Shown here: in pieces, positions 1-7,699 of the stretch
Layout: the number at the start of each line of letters is the position of its first letter
Position numbering within the stretch: the first letter of the stretch is position 1
DNA from: an uncultured Collinsella sp.
Lineage (GTDB): Bacteria > Actinomycetota > Coriobacteriia > Coriobacteriales > Coriobacteriaceae
Direction: 5' to 3'
DNA length: 34,354 nt
Assembly (NCBI GenBank): GCA_958453935.1
Contig: CAUDZT010000021.1
Coordinates: 1 to 34,354, forward strand
Program-made: the position numbers and the translations under genes
The notes under the pieces: generated by a model
What the model saw: the letters and a program-made list of their open reading frames with translations, nothing else
Told to the model about the DNA's origin: nothing
The model's database searches: none

Positions 1-562
1 CAAAGAGGTTGCCCATGTCCTGGGTGCCGCAGTTGATCTCGTTGAAGGTGAGCCAGAACTTGACCTTGTCCTGATAGCGGTCGAAGACGGTCTGGCAGTA
101 CTTCTCAAAGAAGCCGATGAGCTCGCGGCTCGCCCAGCCGTTGTACTTCTCGACCAGGTGATAAGGCATCTCGTAGTGCGACAGGGTCACGAGCGGCTCG
201 ATATTGTGAGCGCGCAGGCAGTCGAAGACGCGGTCGTAGAAGGCGAGGCCGGCCTCGTTGGGCTCGGCGTCATCGCCGTTGGGGAAGATGCGGCTCCAGG
301 AGATGGACATGCGGAACATGTTGAAGCCCATCTCGGCGAACAGCGCGATGTCCTCCTCGTAGTGATGGTAGAAATCGATGCCGTCATGGTTGGGGTAGAA
401 GCGGTTGGGGTCGATGTCGATCGTAATCTGGCGCGGCTCCTTGTAGCTGCCGCCCAAAAAATGGTCGTCGACGGAAGGACCGCGGCCGTCAACGTTCCAA
501 GCGCCCTCAAACTGATTGGCGGCCGTGGCGCCGCCCCAATAGAAACCCTCGGGGAATCCCAT
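1..562 (-). CDS. 6-phospho-beta-glucosidase, GH1 family (partial, 3' end beyond window)
   Basis: Reading the minus strand from an ATG at 562 gives about 187 residues that stay open to the window edge, so only the N-terminal part is present. The N-terminus (FYWGGATAANQFEGAW) and the run HYEEDIALFAEMGFNMFRMS are typical of GH1. The acid/base motif TFNEIN is encoded near positions 30-50; the nucleophile Glu lies outside the window. The protein closely resembles the complete GH1 at 31879-33309. GH1 enzymes of this type hydrolyse PTS-imported beta-glucoside 6-phosphates in the cytosol; no signal peptide is seen. The start is set by an AGGAGG sequence just upstream. The upstream region shares boxes with the other GH1 gene. 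An AraC-type regulator lies upstream on the same strand. Substrate specificity within GH1 is inferred. Confidence 0.9.
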   Translation of the reverse strand, partial: MGFPEGFYWGGATAANQFEGAWNVDGRGPSVDDHFLGGSYKEPRQITIDIDPNRFYPNHDGIDFYHHYEEDIALFAEMGFNMFRMSISWSRIFPNGDDAEPNEAGLAFYDRVFDCLRAHNIEPLVTLSHYEMPYHLVEKYNGWASRELIGFFEKYCQTVFDRYQDKVKFWLTFNEINCGTQDMGNLF

Positions 563-599
563 AAGTGCCTCCTCGCTCATGTGTGTTGCTGATGAAACG

Positions 600-696
600 A
601 GTATGCCGCCGAGTCGCTCCAGGCCAGGGCGAAGGCGCCGATTTGGACACTTCTTTTCGCAGACGCGCGCTGCAACAGCGCTGCAGCTGAAACTTT
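600..696 (-). promoter_or_regulatory. Putative activator-dependent promoter of the first GH1 gene
   Basis: On the minus strand the 16-mer TGCGAAAAGAAGTGTC (646-661) is identical to one upstream of the second GH1 gene. A second box, AAAGTTTCAG (687-696), lies 25 nt further upstream, and a -10-like CATACT (600-605) lies 37 nt before the start codon. No good -35 is visible, which fits an activated promoter. The assignment is inference from the two-copy comparison. Confidence 0.55.
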
Positions 697-732
697 TTGA
701 CACCGAAGGAGCGAAGACAATCCGCCCCGCGC

Positions 733-1725
733 TTACCGGCGGTATGCCGCGGGGGTGCAGCCATACTTGTCGTGAAACTTACGGTAGAAGAAGCTCATGT
801 TTTCATAGCCCACCGCATGCGCAGCCGCCCCGGCCGTGGCGCCACCGCGCAGAAGCTCGGCCGCACGCACCAGGCGTCGCTCCTGTACAAGCTGCCTAAA
901 GGTCTTGCCCACATGGCGCTTGAGAAGCGTCGTCGCATAATTAGGGCTCAAGCCAAACTCCGCCGCCATCCCCTCGAGGGAGCATGCAGCGAATTCGCGA
1001 TCGATATAGCCGAGCATTCCCGTCACCAGGGCAGTGGGCCCCGCCGCGCCGTCCGCCACGCCGCGCACCAGCTCGCGCTCGTAGCAATCCATGAGCTCGG
1101 CCAAAAACAGCTGAAACAGACGCAAGACGATCTCGGGACCGTTGGGGCTCGGGTCGTACAGCTCGCAGAGTATCTCCTGCATGTAGCGCCGAATCCGACG
1201 GCTCTCGCCGCAGTAAAAACGGACATGCCCCCGATGGTCCGTCTCGCTGTTGAGCGCGTTGAACAAAAACCGCGAGACCGCGCTCTCGCGCGAGAGGCTC
1301 GACTCGAGACTCCGGCGCAAAAAAGAGCGTGAAACGGTCATGCTCAGCATGATGTCGTCCTCGCCGAGCGCCGCCACGGCATGAGGGCAAAGGGCGTCGA
1401 GCAAAAGCACCTCGTTGCGGCGCAACTCGAGTCTCTCCCCCGCCACCGTCTGCGGGCAGCGCCCGCGATACACATAACTCATCTCCACGTAATCATGCAC
1501 GTGCTCGGGAACTGCATTAAAGCGCGAGTTTTTCCTTATCGTCAGGCCACGCGGCATGCCGGGCTGGGCATAGGCAAACCCTGGCTGGCCAATCTTGCGC
1601 ACTGGGCATCCGTCGATTTCGACATGCTCGGTCATAATCGACCAATCAAATGCCATGCCGTCTTTATAAGCGATCTCACTGGCGCTCAGTTCGCTGAGCC
1701 TACGCTCGAGCTCGTCGATCTCCAT
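733..1725 (-). CDS. AraC family transcriptional regulator
   Basis: This 330-residue protein has a cupin-like sensing region at about residues 60-130 (VPEHVHDYVEMSYVYRGR, with a later CPHAV) and a C-terminal AraC/XylS double helix-turn-helix at about 235-330. The helix-turn-helix is recognisable from SLEGMAAEFGLSPNYATTLLKR and the signature ending GYENMSFFYRKFHDKYGCTP. Proteins of this build bind a sugar-type ligand with the cupin and activate nearby catabolic promoters. It lies directly upstream of the partial GH1 gene on the same strand and is divergent from the glycoside hydrolase at 1840. No strong ribosome binding site precedes the ATG at 1725; an internal Met at residue 24 is an alternative start. 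Regulation of the two GH1 genes through shared AAGTGTC boxes is inferred. Confidence 0.9.
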   Translation of the reverse strand: MEIDELERRLSELSASEIAYKDGMAFDWSIMTEHVEIDGCPVRKIGQPGFAYAQPGMPRGLTIRKNSRFNAVPEHVHDYVEMSYVYRGRCPQTVAGERLELRRNEVLLLDALCPHAVAALGEDDIMLSMTVSRSFLRRSLESSLSRESAVSRFLFNALNSETDHRGHVRFYCGESRRIRRYMQEILCELYDPSPNGPEIVLRLFQLFLAELMDCYERELVRGVADGAAGPTALVTGMLGYIDREFAACSLEGMAAEFGLSPNYATTLLKRHVGKTFRQLVQERRLVRAAELLRGGATAGAAAHAVGYENMSFFYRKFHDKYGCTPAAYRR

Positions 1726-1771
1726 GGCTTGCCAATCGTTGATTTGGTCATAGTTCGTCGTGATTCAGATA

Positions 1772-1800
1772 TTAGCAGAACGCGCCGACGCGTCCATAAT
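1772..1800 (+). promoter_or_regulatory. Candidate sigma70-type promoter for the glycoside hydrolase at 1840
   Basis: TTAGCA (1772-1777) and CATAAT (1795-1800) are separated by 17 nt and match the -35/-10 consensus at 4 and 5 of 6 positions. They place a start site near 1807, about 33 nt before the start codon. It lies in the 114-nt divergent gap with the AraC gene. Confidence 0.5.
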
Positions 1801-1839
1801 CTGTGCTATGCAGCAGATCGATCGAGCCAAGGAGGATCC

Positions 1840-4431
1840 ATGACCGCGTACTATCAGCAGGTGCTCGAGGGCACATACGACAACCACGTGCTTCCGTTTT
1901 TGTGGATGAAGGGCGAGAGCCATAAGACCATTGCCGAGTATCTGGAAAAGATCGCCGGCGCCGACATCCACGAGGTCTGTCTCGAAAGCCGCCCACACCC
2001 CGATTTTTGCGGCGAGGGCTGGTGGCGCGACTTGCGCTTTGTCATTGACGAGTGCAGGCAGCTGGGCCTTAAGCTCTGGATCTTGGACGACGCGCACTTC
2101 CCCACGGGCTTTGCCAACGGCGCCGTCAAGGAGGCCGTGCCCGAGCTCCGCAAGATCGTGCTCACGCACCGCACGTTCGACATCGTGGGCCCCACGTCCG
2201 CCGCGAGCATCGCGCTCGCCAACATGCTCGACAAAACGGAGCGCTTCTACGGCGTGACATTTATGCAGGACGGCAGCCCCGTCGACGTCGCTTACCGAGT
2301 AATCGACGATGCAGACGGCAACCCCAGCCGCCTGGTCTTCGATGCACCTGCGGGCCTCACGCAGGCATGCGTGATGTTCACGAGCGGCAAGACCTCCTAC
2401 AACGAGGACTACATCAATATGGTCGACCGCGCCTCGGTGGCGCAGCTCATCGATGCTGTCTACGAGCAGCATTTTGAGCATCTGGGCGATGAGTTTGGCA
2501 AGACGATCCTGGGCTTTTTCTCCGATGAGCCCGGATTTGCCAACGAGAAGGGCACCACGGGCCCCGATGGCATCTCGGACACGCTCATCGGCAAGGCCAC
2601 CGCGCCCCTACCCTGGTCGGCCGAGCTTGAGCGTCGCCTACGCGCGGCACTGGGCGAGCGCTACCTGGCCGAGCTCCCGCACCTGTGGGACCGCGAGCCG
2701 GCCGGCGCGCACGTACGCCACGTCTATATGGACATCGCGAGCACCCTCTATAAGGAGTGCTTCTGCGACCAGCTCGGAGACTGGTGCCGCGCGCGCGGCG
2801 TGCAGTACATCGGCCACGTTATCGAGGACAAGGACTGCCACGCGCGCCTGGGCGTGGGCGCCGGGCACTACTTCCGCGCCGTGGGCGGTCAGGACATGGC
2901 GGGCGTCGACATCGTGATCAACCAGCTGGTACCCGGCATGGACCGCGGCCTTCACAGCTACGGACGCGGCGTGTGGGACCTCGAGTTCTATAACTACGTG
3001 CTGCCCAAGCTGGGCTCCTCGGCAGCACACCTCGATCCCAAAAAGCAGGGGCGCTGCATGGCCGAGGTCTTTGGCGCATTTGGATGGCACGAAGGCCTAC
3101 GCGAGATGAAGTGGATCGCCGATCATTTTTTGGTGCGCGGCGTCAATTGGTTTGTGCCGCATGCCTTTAGCATGGCCGCCTTCCCCGACTGGGACTGCCC
3201 GCCGCATTTCTATGCGCATAGCCAAAACCCCCAGTTTGCACACTTTGGGCAGCTCATGAGCTACATGAACCGTACGGCGAGCCTGCTGAGCGGCGGGCGC
3301 GCAACGACCCCGGTGGCGCTTCTCTACCATGCGGACGCCGAGTGGACAGGCGAGGCGAACTTTATGCAGCATGCCGCCTCCGAGCTTATGCGCGCGCAGG
3401 TCGACTTTGACATCGTGCCGGCAGAGGCATTTGAGGACGCAGGGCGCTATGCCGTTGAAATTGCCGCAGACGGTAGCGGCTTTGGCGTGAACGGCCAGGC
3501 ATACCGCTGCCTGGTGATGCCCGGAGCCGAGTTTGTCGGCGGAGCCGTGCTCGACTTTGCCGCGCGCGCCGCAGCCGCAGGTGTTGCCGTGTACGCGCTG
3601 GATGAGTTGCCGAGCAAGCGCTACGACGGTGATATTGCAGCCCGCGAGGGCTTTGCCTCCGTGGATGCAGCCGCGGTCGCCGGCATCAAGCTCCTGGCAA
3701 CCGCCGAGCTCGCAGGCACACTTGCCGACGCCGGTATGCAGACCGTGGTTTGTGCCGAGTCCCAGCCCTGGCTGCGCGCACTGCGCTACGAGCGGGCGGG
3801 CGAGACCTATCTGATGCTCGTCAACGAGCATCCCAAGCAGGGTATCTCCACTCAGATTGCGCTTGCCGACGGCATACCCGTTGCAGGCGCGCGCCTCGAC
3901 CTGCTCAACGGCACCGATCCCGCCGCCTTTGACGGCACGCTCGAGCTGGCTCCCTACGAGAGCTGCATCGTGGTCCTTGGGGCTACAGGTTCCGCCGGCG
4001 CGGCAACTGCTGGAGACGAAGCCACATGCGTCGACGGGCCCTGGACGGTTGCCTTCTCTACCCCTGGCACCGATGCCTTTGGCGAGTCTGTTGAGCTTGC
4101 AGACCTGCACGACCTTTCCTCGGCCGAGTTCCCCGGCAAGGCCGGCACGTTCCGCCACCAGGCCTCCTTTGTCCTGGGCGAAGCGGCCAGCCGCGCTGTC
4201 ATCGACCTTGGGGAGGTCTTTGAGACCGCAACCGTCACCCTCGACGGCAAATCCCTCGGCACACGCATCTGTCCGCCTTACCGCTTTGAGGCCGGCGCGC
4301 TTTTGGCCGGTGAGCACGCGCTTACGGTTGACATCATCAACACCCTCGACCACGCCGTCCCCGACATGTTCGGCATGACCGAGCCCTCCGATCCCAGCGG
4401 CCTCTTGGGGCCCGTACGCGTGCTCGGATAG
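1840..4431 (+). CDS. Cytosolic glycoside hydrolase, GH106-like, with C-terminal beta-sandwich
   Basis: The ATG at 1840 follows AAGGAGGATCC, which decides the start; the frame is open further upstream but that part overlaps the AraC gene. The product is 863 residues. Near the N-terminus LWILDDAHFPTGFANG (79-94) and later GFFSDEPGFANE (Glu230) resemble the barrel motifs of GH106-type alpha-L-rhamnosidases and related families; Glu230 is a candidate catalytic residue. The C-terminal 140 residues look like a galactose-binding/GH2-type beta-sandwich (TVTLDGKSLGTRICPPYRF). No signal peptide is visible, so it probably acts on imported oligosaccharides or aryl glycosides. It is divergent from the AraC regulator and followed by a MurR/RpiR regulator. 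The fold-level call is fairly safe; the family number and substrate are not. Confidence 0.75.
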   Translation: MTAYYQQVLEGTYDNHVLPFLWMKGESHKTIAEYLEKIAGADIHEVCLESRPHPDFCGEGWWRDLRFVIDECRQLGLKLWILDDAHFPTGFANGAVKEAVPELRKIVLTHRTFDIVGPTSAASIALANMLDKTERFYGVTFMQDGSPVDVAYRVIDDADGNPSRLVFDAPAGLTQACVMFTSGKTSYNEDYINMVDRASVAQLIDAVYEQHFEHLGDEFGKTILGFFSDEPGFANEKGTTGPDGISDTLIGKATAPLPWSAELERRLRAALGERYLAELPHLWDREPAGAHVRHVYMDIASTLYKECFCDQLGDWCRARGVQYIGHVIEDKDCHARLGVGAGHYFRAVGGQDMAGVDIVINQLVPGMDRGLHSYGRGVWDLEFYNYVLPKLGSSAAHLDPKKQGRCMAEVFGAFGWHEGLREMKWIADHFLVRGVNWFVPHAFSMAAFPDWDCPPHFYAHSQNPQFAHFGQLMSYMNRTASLLSGGRATTPVALLYHADAEWTGEANFMQHAASELMRAQVDFDIVPAEAFEDAGRYAVEIAADGSGFGVNGQAYRCLVMPGAEFVGGAVLDFAARAAAAGVAVYALDELPSKRYDGDIAAREGFASVDAAAVAGIKLLATAELAGTLADAGMQTVVCAESQPWLRALRYERAGETYLMLVNEHPKQGISTQIALADGIPVAGARLDLLNGTDPAAFDGTLELAPYESCIVVLGATGSAGAATAGDEATCVDGPWTVAFSTPGTDAFGESVELADLHDLSSAEFPGKAGTFRHQASFVLGEAASRAVIDLGEVFETATVTLDGKSLGTRICPPYRFEAGALLAGEHALTVDIINTLDHAVPDMFGMTEPSDPSGLLGPVRVLG

Positions 4432-4433
4432 CA

Positions 4434-4456
4434 GCCCGAGCGCAAACAACTCGGGC
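4434..4456 (+). terminator. Weak hairpin after the GH106-like gene
   Basis: The arms GCCCGAG (4434-4440) and CTCGGGC (4450-4456) flank a 9-nt loop 2 nt after the stop codon. No U-tract follows, so termination is uncertain. Confidence 0.35.
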
Positions 4457-4548
4457 AGGGCACGCCCTATGTTGAGCCCGCGCAGCGTCGAGCGGTCCGT
4501 CGTTCATAGACCGGCGGACCAAAACTCCCGGCCAAGCCGAACGTTTTA

Positions 4549-4573
4549 TTTATCGCTATGATTGGTTTATCGC
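4549..4573 (+). promoter_or_regulatory. Direct repeat TTTATCGC upstream of the RpiR gene
   Basis: TTTATCGC occurs at 4549-4556 and 4566-4573, a 17-nt period, with TATGAT (a -10-like hexamer) between them at 4557-4562. It could be an autoregulatory operator over the promoter. No clear -35 was found. Confidence 0.3.
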
Positions 4574-4595
4574 GACGCAAACGCATAGGAGCCAT

Positions 4596-5450
4596 ATGGA
4601 TATCAGGCGGAAGATCACGCAGGGCAAAAGCCTCACCCCCACCGAGCAACAACTTGGGCGAACGGCCCTCGCCATGGGCGAGGATGTGCGCGGGCTTTCC
4701 ATTAAGGAATTTGCCGCGCGCGCCAACGTTTCGGTCGCGAGCGTTCACCGCTTTTGCAAAAAGCTCGGCCTCGAGGGCTTCAAAGACCTCAAGGTCGAGC
4801 TCATCCGCCAGGCGACCGAGGCGGGCAACCGGCGCGACGTGGACATCAACTTTCCCTTCGATGCCACCTCCACCCCTGCGCAGGTGATGGAGCGCATGGA
4901 GGGGCTCTACCAGACCACCTTGGCCGAAACGCAGGAGCTGCTCGACCCTGCACAGCTCGACCACGCCGCCAAGCTCATCATGCGCGCCGGCACCGTGGAC
5001 ATCTACACGGGCTCGCATAACCTGTATCCAGCGGGAATGTTCCGCGATCGCCTGCTTTCCGCCGGCAAAAGCGCGACGTGCCACGACAGCGTCGAGGCGC
5101 AGGTGCGCACGGCACTCGCCTCGGGTCCCGACCATGTGGCAATCATCATCTCCTACAGCGGCCTTGCCCCCAACCTCAAGGAGATCTTGCCGATCCTTAG
5201 CAGTCGACATGTCCCGGTCATCGTCATCGGCACGCCGTACTGTGCCCGCATTCACCCCGGCTTTGCCGCCTATCTCACGGTAAGCGACCACGAGAGCATG
5301 ACGCACCGCATCACGCAGTTCGCCAGCCATATCGCCGTGCAATACGTACTCGATTCGCTCTATAGCAGCTACTTTGCCAAAGATTACGCCCGCTGCTCCG
5401 AGTTCTTAGAGCGCTCGTTCCCCTACACCCGCCTCCCCGGACTCAAGTAA
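4596..5450 (+). CDS. MurR/RpiR family transcriptional regulator
   Basis: This 284-residue protein has an N-terminal RpiR-type helix-turn-helix at about residues 1-77 (SIKEFAARANVSVASVHRFCKKLG) and a SIS sugar-phosphate-binding domain at about 120-250 (TVDIYTGSHN, then VAIIISYSGLAPNLKEILPI). Members of this family sense phosphosugars and control sugar catabolic operons. The ATG is preceded by a short GGAG sequence. It follows the GH106-like gene by 164 nt on the same strand and converges on the HTH-desulfoferrodoxin gene, with a repeat between them. Its targets may include the neighbouring glycoside hydrolase, but that is inferred from position only. Confidence 0.92.
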   Translation: MDIRRKITQGKSLTPTEQQLGRTALAMGEDVRGLSIKEFAARANVSVASVHRFCKKLGLEGFKDLKVELIRQATEAGNRRDVDINFPFDATSTPAQVMERMEGLYQTTLAETQELLDPAQLDHAAKLIMRAGTVDIYTGSHNLYPAGMFRDRLLSAGKSATCHDSVEAQVRTALASGPDHVAIIISYSGLAPNLKEILPILSSRHVPVIVIGTPYCARIHPGFAAYLTVSDHESMTHRITQFASHIAVQYVLDSLYSSYFAKDYARCSEFLERSFPYTRLPGLK

Positions 5451-5452
5451 CA

Positions 5453-5550
5453 ACGAGCGAGGATTATTGGACACTCAAATAACGAGCGTGGATAATCTCC
5501 CACTTTGAGCCCGCACACAGGCCAAACCCGGGAGATTATCCACGCTCATT
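5453..5550. repeat. Family B palindromic repeat, copy 1
   Basis: A 98-nt element made of a lead-in (ACGAGCGAGGATTATTGGAC) and an inverted repeat whose arms at 5481-5501 and 5530-5550 match at 20 of 21 positions (core GGATAATCTCCC). Between the arms is CACTTTGAGCCCGCACACAG. Copies 2 and 3 are at 22761 and 31659. It fills the gap between two convergent genes and could form a transcript-ending hairpin for both. Confidence 0.85.
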
Positions 5551-5592
5551 TTGGGTCCCCTGGGAACGCATGAGGAGGGCGGAAGACAGCCG

Positions 5593-6213
5593 TTATTTGC
5601 GAGGCGTCAGCGACGTAAAGAGTCCGTGTTGGTTGCAGTAAAGATATATCCTGCCGCGCCCGGTAATATGGAAGCGCGGCTGCACCGATTGCTCTGGATA
5701 GAGCTTCTTAAAGCAGATGCCGTCCATAGTCGCATATGCCACAAAGCTAATGTAGTGATCCTTGGTCATGGGATGATCGAGCGTGACGTACCAATCGTCC
5801 TCGATGCACTCGATGGAAAAGGCGTGGTCCGCGTCCGGCTCTTCGGCCTCCTGGGGAAACATCGTGGAGCCACAGCAGCTAAAGCTGCCTTCTCCGAGCG
5901 CGTGCACAACGTTTCCGCAGATAGGGCAAACGTAAAAGACGCCTTTGAGCATATTGCCTGCACGGTTGGCGTTGGCCCGAATGTCACCAGCCAAAAGCTC
6001 GGCCACGCTTATGCCGAGTCTCTGGGCCAAAGGCTCAACGAGGGAAATGTCGGGAAGGCCGCGGCCGGATTCCCACTTGCTGACGGCTTTATCGGTCACG
6101 CCAAGGCTTTCCGCCAGGGCGCGCTGGGTGAGGCCGCGCTCTTCGCGCAGCTGCTTGATGGCATGCGCTGCCAAAAAAGTATGGGAGGCATTGGTTTGCC
6201 GTGTCTGGTTCAT
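5593..6213 (-). CDS. XRE-type helix-turn-helix protein fused to a desulfoferrodoxin-like domain
   Basis: Residues 16-75 form a classic XRE helix-turn-helix (LREERGLTQRALAESLGVTD followed by KAVSKWESGR). Residues 92-206 match desulfoferrodoxin/superoxide reductase. A rubredoxin-like Cys4 site is complete (C96, C99, C113, C114), and the five ligands of the Fe(His4Cys) centre are all present: H130, H147, H153, C193 and H196 in YCNQHGLF. The active-site Lys next to the first His in known enzymes is not kept (DADH). It is probably a redox- or superoxide-sensing regulator or a DNA-binding oxidative-stress protein. The start is taken at 6213; an in-frame ATG at 6270 is possible, and neither has a strong ribosome binding site. 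It converges with the RpiR gene. Confidence 0.85.
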   Translation of the reverse strand: MNQTRQTNASHTFLAAHAIKQLREERGLTQRALAESLGVTDKAVSKWESGRGLPDISLVEPLAQRLGISVAELLAGDIRANANRAGNMLKGVFYVCPICGNVVHALGEGSFSCCGSTMFPQEAEEPDADHAFSIECIEDDWYVTLDHPMTKDHYISFVAYATMDGICFKKLYPEQSVQPRFHITGRGRIYLYCNQHGLFTSLTPRK

Positions 6214-6318
6214 GGGCTGTCCAATCAAATTGAAGAAATGGAGTGAACCGGTTCGACAGTCAGTATCCATTTGAAGGCCAGGCTCGACAACCTACGCTGC
6301 GTAGACATGCGCCAATCG

Positions 6319-6407
6319 AACGAGCGCGGATTTTTGGACGCTCATCCTGAGTAGTCATTTAAGAACGCCCCAATGACTACTCATTTATGTCTGTCCCCAA
6401 TGACTAC
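6319..6407. repeat. Truncated family B repeat followed by two family C units
   Basis: AACGAGCGCGGATTTTTGGA begins the family B lead-in at 6319 and stops near 6345 without the IR. It is followed by two short units of the family C type: GTAGTCATTTAAG through CCCCAATGACTAC at 6351-6380, then CTCATTTATG through GTCCCCAATGACTAC at about 6379-6407. The truncation shows that the elements are modular. Confidence 0.75.
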
Positions 6408-6441
6408 CAAGGCAACGCCGATGTTTTGGCAACGACAGCGA

Positions 6442-6540
6442 AAACCCGCCAGAGCGAGCAAGGTGCCTTGAAACGAGGCGGCATTGACCTTCTGGTCATG
6501 CCGCCGAAGTTGAAAGGCAGATTGCCGCTCTGGCGGGTTT
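6442..6540. repeat. Nested inverted-repeat element downstream of pyrE
   Basis: A perfect 15-bp outer stem (6442-6456 with 6526-6540, AAACCCGCCAGAGCG) encloses a second strong stem (6477-6489 with 6494-6505, GGCGGCAT arm, one bulge). It lies in the 367-nt gap between the HTH-desulfoferrodoxin gene and pyrE, where no credible gene is seen. It could be a mobile REP-like element or a structured RNA. Confidence 0.7.
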
Positions 6541-6553
6541 GCAGCGTCGAGCC

Positions 6554-6581
6554 GTTACGCGGGTTGGTAAACCCGCGTAAC
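6554..6581 (-). terminator. pyrE terminator hairpin
   Basis: Perfect 12-bp arms GTTACGCGGGTT (6554-6565) and their complement (6570-6581) with a 4-nt loop begin at the last base of the pyrE stop codon. There is no long U-tract. Confidence 0.6.
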
Positions 6582-7264
6582 TACTCCCGAGCTCCGTACT
6601 GCTCGTAGTAGGCGTCGATAGCGGTCTTGAGCTCGTCGTCGATGACGACTTTGCCGTCGATCTCGTGGTTGTAGAGGGTCTCGACGACCTCGGCCATGGA
6701 GACGATGCTCGCGACGGGGAAACCGTACTTGGCCTCGATCTCCTTCTGCGCGGTGGTCACGCCACCCTTGCCGACCTCCATGCGGTTGAGGGACACGATG
6801 AGGCCCTTGATCTCGACATCGGCAGCAGCCTTGACCTTGGGATAGGTCTCGTCGATGGACTTACCGCTGGTAGTGACGTCCTCGACCATGACCACGCGGT
6901 CGCCGTCCTGGGGCTCGTAGCCCAGCAGGTTGCCCTTGTCGGCGCCGTGGTCCTTGGCCTCCTTGCGATCGCAGCAGTACTTGACCTCCTTGCCGTACAG
7001 CTCGTGGTAGGCAATTGCGGTCACGACGGCCAGCGGAATACCCTTGTAGGCCGGTCCAAACAGCACGTCAAAGTCGTCGCCAAAGTTATCGTGGATGGCC
7101 TGGGCGTAATACTCGCCCAGCTTCTTGAGCTGATAGCCCGTCACATAGGCGCCGGCGTTCATAAAGAACGGGGACTGACGGCCGCTCTTGAGCGTAAAGC
7201 TGCCGAATTTAAGAACGTCGGACTCAACCATGAACTTGATGAACTCTTGCTTGTAAGCCTCCAT
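6581..7264 (-). CDS. pyrE: Orotate phosphoribosyltransferase
   Basis: The 227-residue product matches PyrE, which joins orotate and PRPP to give orotidine 5'-phosphate in pyrimidine synthesis. The PRPP-binding signature VVMVEDVTTSGKSI is at residues 124-137, and the N-terminal GSFTLKSGRQSPFFMNAG and PAYKGIPLAV segments are typical. The ATG at 7264 follows an AGAGGAG sequence; the frame extends to 7348 but with no ribosome site. It stands alone on this strand here, without other pyr genes, and is divergent from the Mg2+ ATPase. A perfect hairpin starts at its stop codon. Confidence 0.95.
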   Translation of the reverse strand: MEAYKQEFIKFMVESDVLKFGSFTLKSGRQSPFFMNAGAYVTGYQLKKLGEYYAQAIHDNFGDDFDVLFGPAYKGIPLAVVTAIAYHELYGKEVKYCCDRKEAKDHGADKGNLLGYEPQDGDRVVMVEDVTTSGKSIDETYPKVKAAADVEIKGLIVSLNRMEVGKGGVTTAQKEIEAKYGFPVASIVSMAEVVETLYNHEIDGKVVIDDELKTAIDAYYEQYGARE

Positions 7265-7393
7265 GCGGGCTCCTCTCGTAATCGCGTACGTGCCTTCCAG
7301 TTTAGCGCAGGCAGGGCGCGTTGCGGGCGCGCTTTGGGGCCTCGGCATTCTGTAAAGGCTTTGTCAGAGGCAATGGTTTTCCAAACATTGGGG

Positions 7394-7422
7394 TTGACAC
7401 GGCAAACCCCCTCATCAAGAAT
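7394..7422 (+). promoter_or_regulatory. Candidate promoter of the mgtA leader
   Basis: A perfect TTGACA (7394-7399) and AAGAAT (7417-7422, 4 of 6) are separated by 17 nt. Transcription would start near 7429, giving a leader of about 270 nt before the ATPase ATG at 7700. Confidence 0.55.
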
Positions 7423-7488
7423 ACGGGCGGATTGTAACGGGTACGGGATACCCAAAGCGCGCCGCGCCCGGCCTTAAGGAGGTGTGCC

Positions 7489-7560
7489 ATGGAAGGCAGT
7501 CATAGTCGAAAAACCTGCATGTCGCCCTCGGCACGCCGCGAGGATTCCGCGCACGCATAA
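7489..7560 (+). CDS. Possible 23-residue leader peptide upstream of mgtA
   Basis: An ATG at 7489 is preceded by a near-ideal ribosome site, AAGGAGGTG at 7476-7484, with about 6 nt spacing, and runs 24 codons to TAA at 7560. The peptide begins MEGSHSRKTCMSPSARR and has no similarity that I recognise. It lies inside the predicted mgtA leader, between the promoter and a stable hairpin. In enterobacteria mgtA and related genes are controlled by translated leader ORFs (mgtL, mgtP), so a similar role is possible, but this peptide is not proline-rich. The strong ribosome site is the main evidence; expression is unproven. Confidence 0.45.
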   Translation: MEGSHSRKTCMSPSARREDSAHA

Positions 7561-7579
7561 GCGCCAACAGCCGATCGTC

Positions 7580-7617
7580 AAAACCACCACAAAGGCGCCT
7601 GTCCCTTTGTGGTGGTT
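7580..7617. repeat. Family A palindromic repeat, copy 1 (in the mgtA leader)
   Basis: AAACCACCACAAAGG pairs with CCTTTGTGGTGGTT around the loop CGCCTGTC. One C is missing relative to the other copies, and the + strand side ends in GGTTCGA, not a T-run, so the element lacks a U-tract in the direction of mgtA. Confidence 0.85.
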
Positions 7618-7699
7618 CGAAAGCATGACGTGAGCGACATCTAGGTTTTTTGAAGCACATACGACACGTACGCTAACTCCCTTCAACAAGGAGGACCCT

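Noticed and set aside
3097..4449. 450-codon open frame on the minus strand
   Set aside because: It lies antisense to the GH106-like gene, which has a ribosome site and family motifs; the antisense product shows no known motif and reflects GC-rich codon bias.
6387..6608. 73-codon open frame on the + strand
   Set aside because: It consists mainly of repeat and hairpin sequence and overlaps the pyrE 3' end; no ribosome site.
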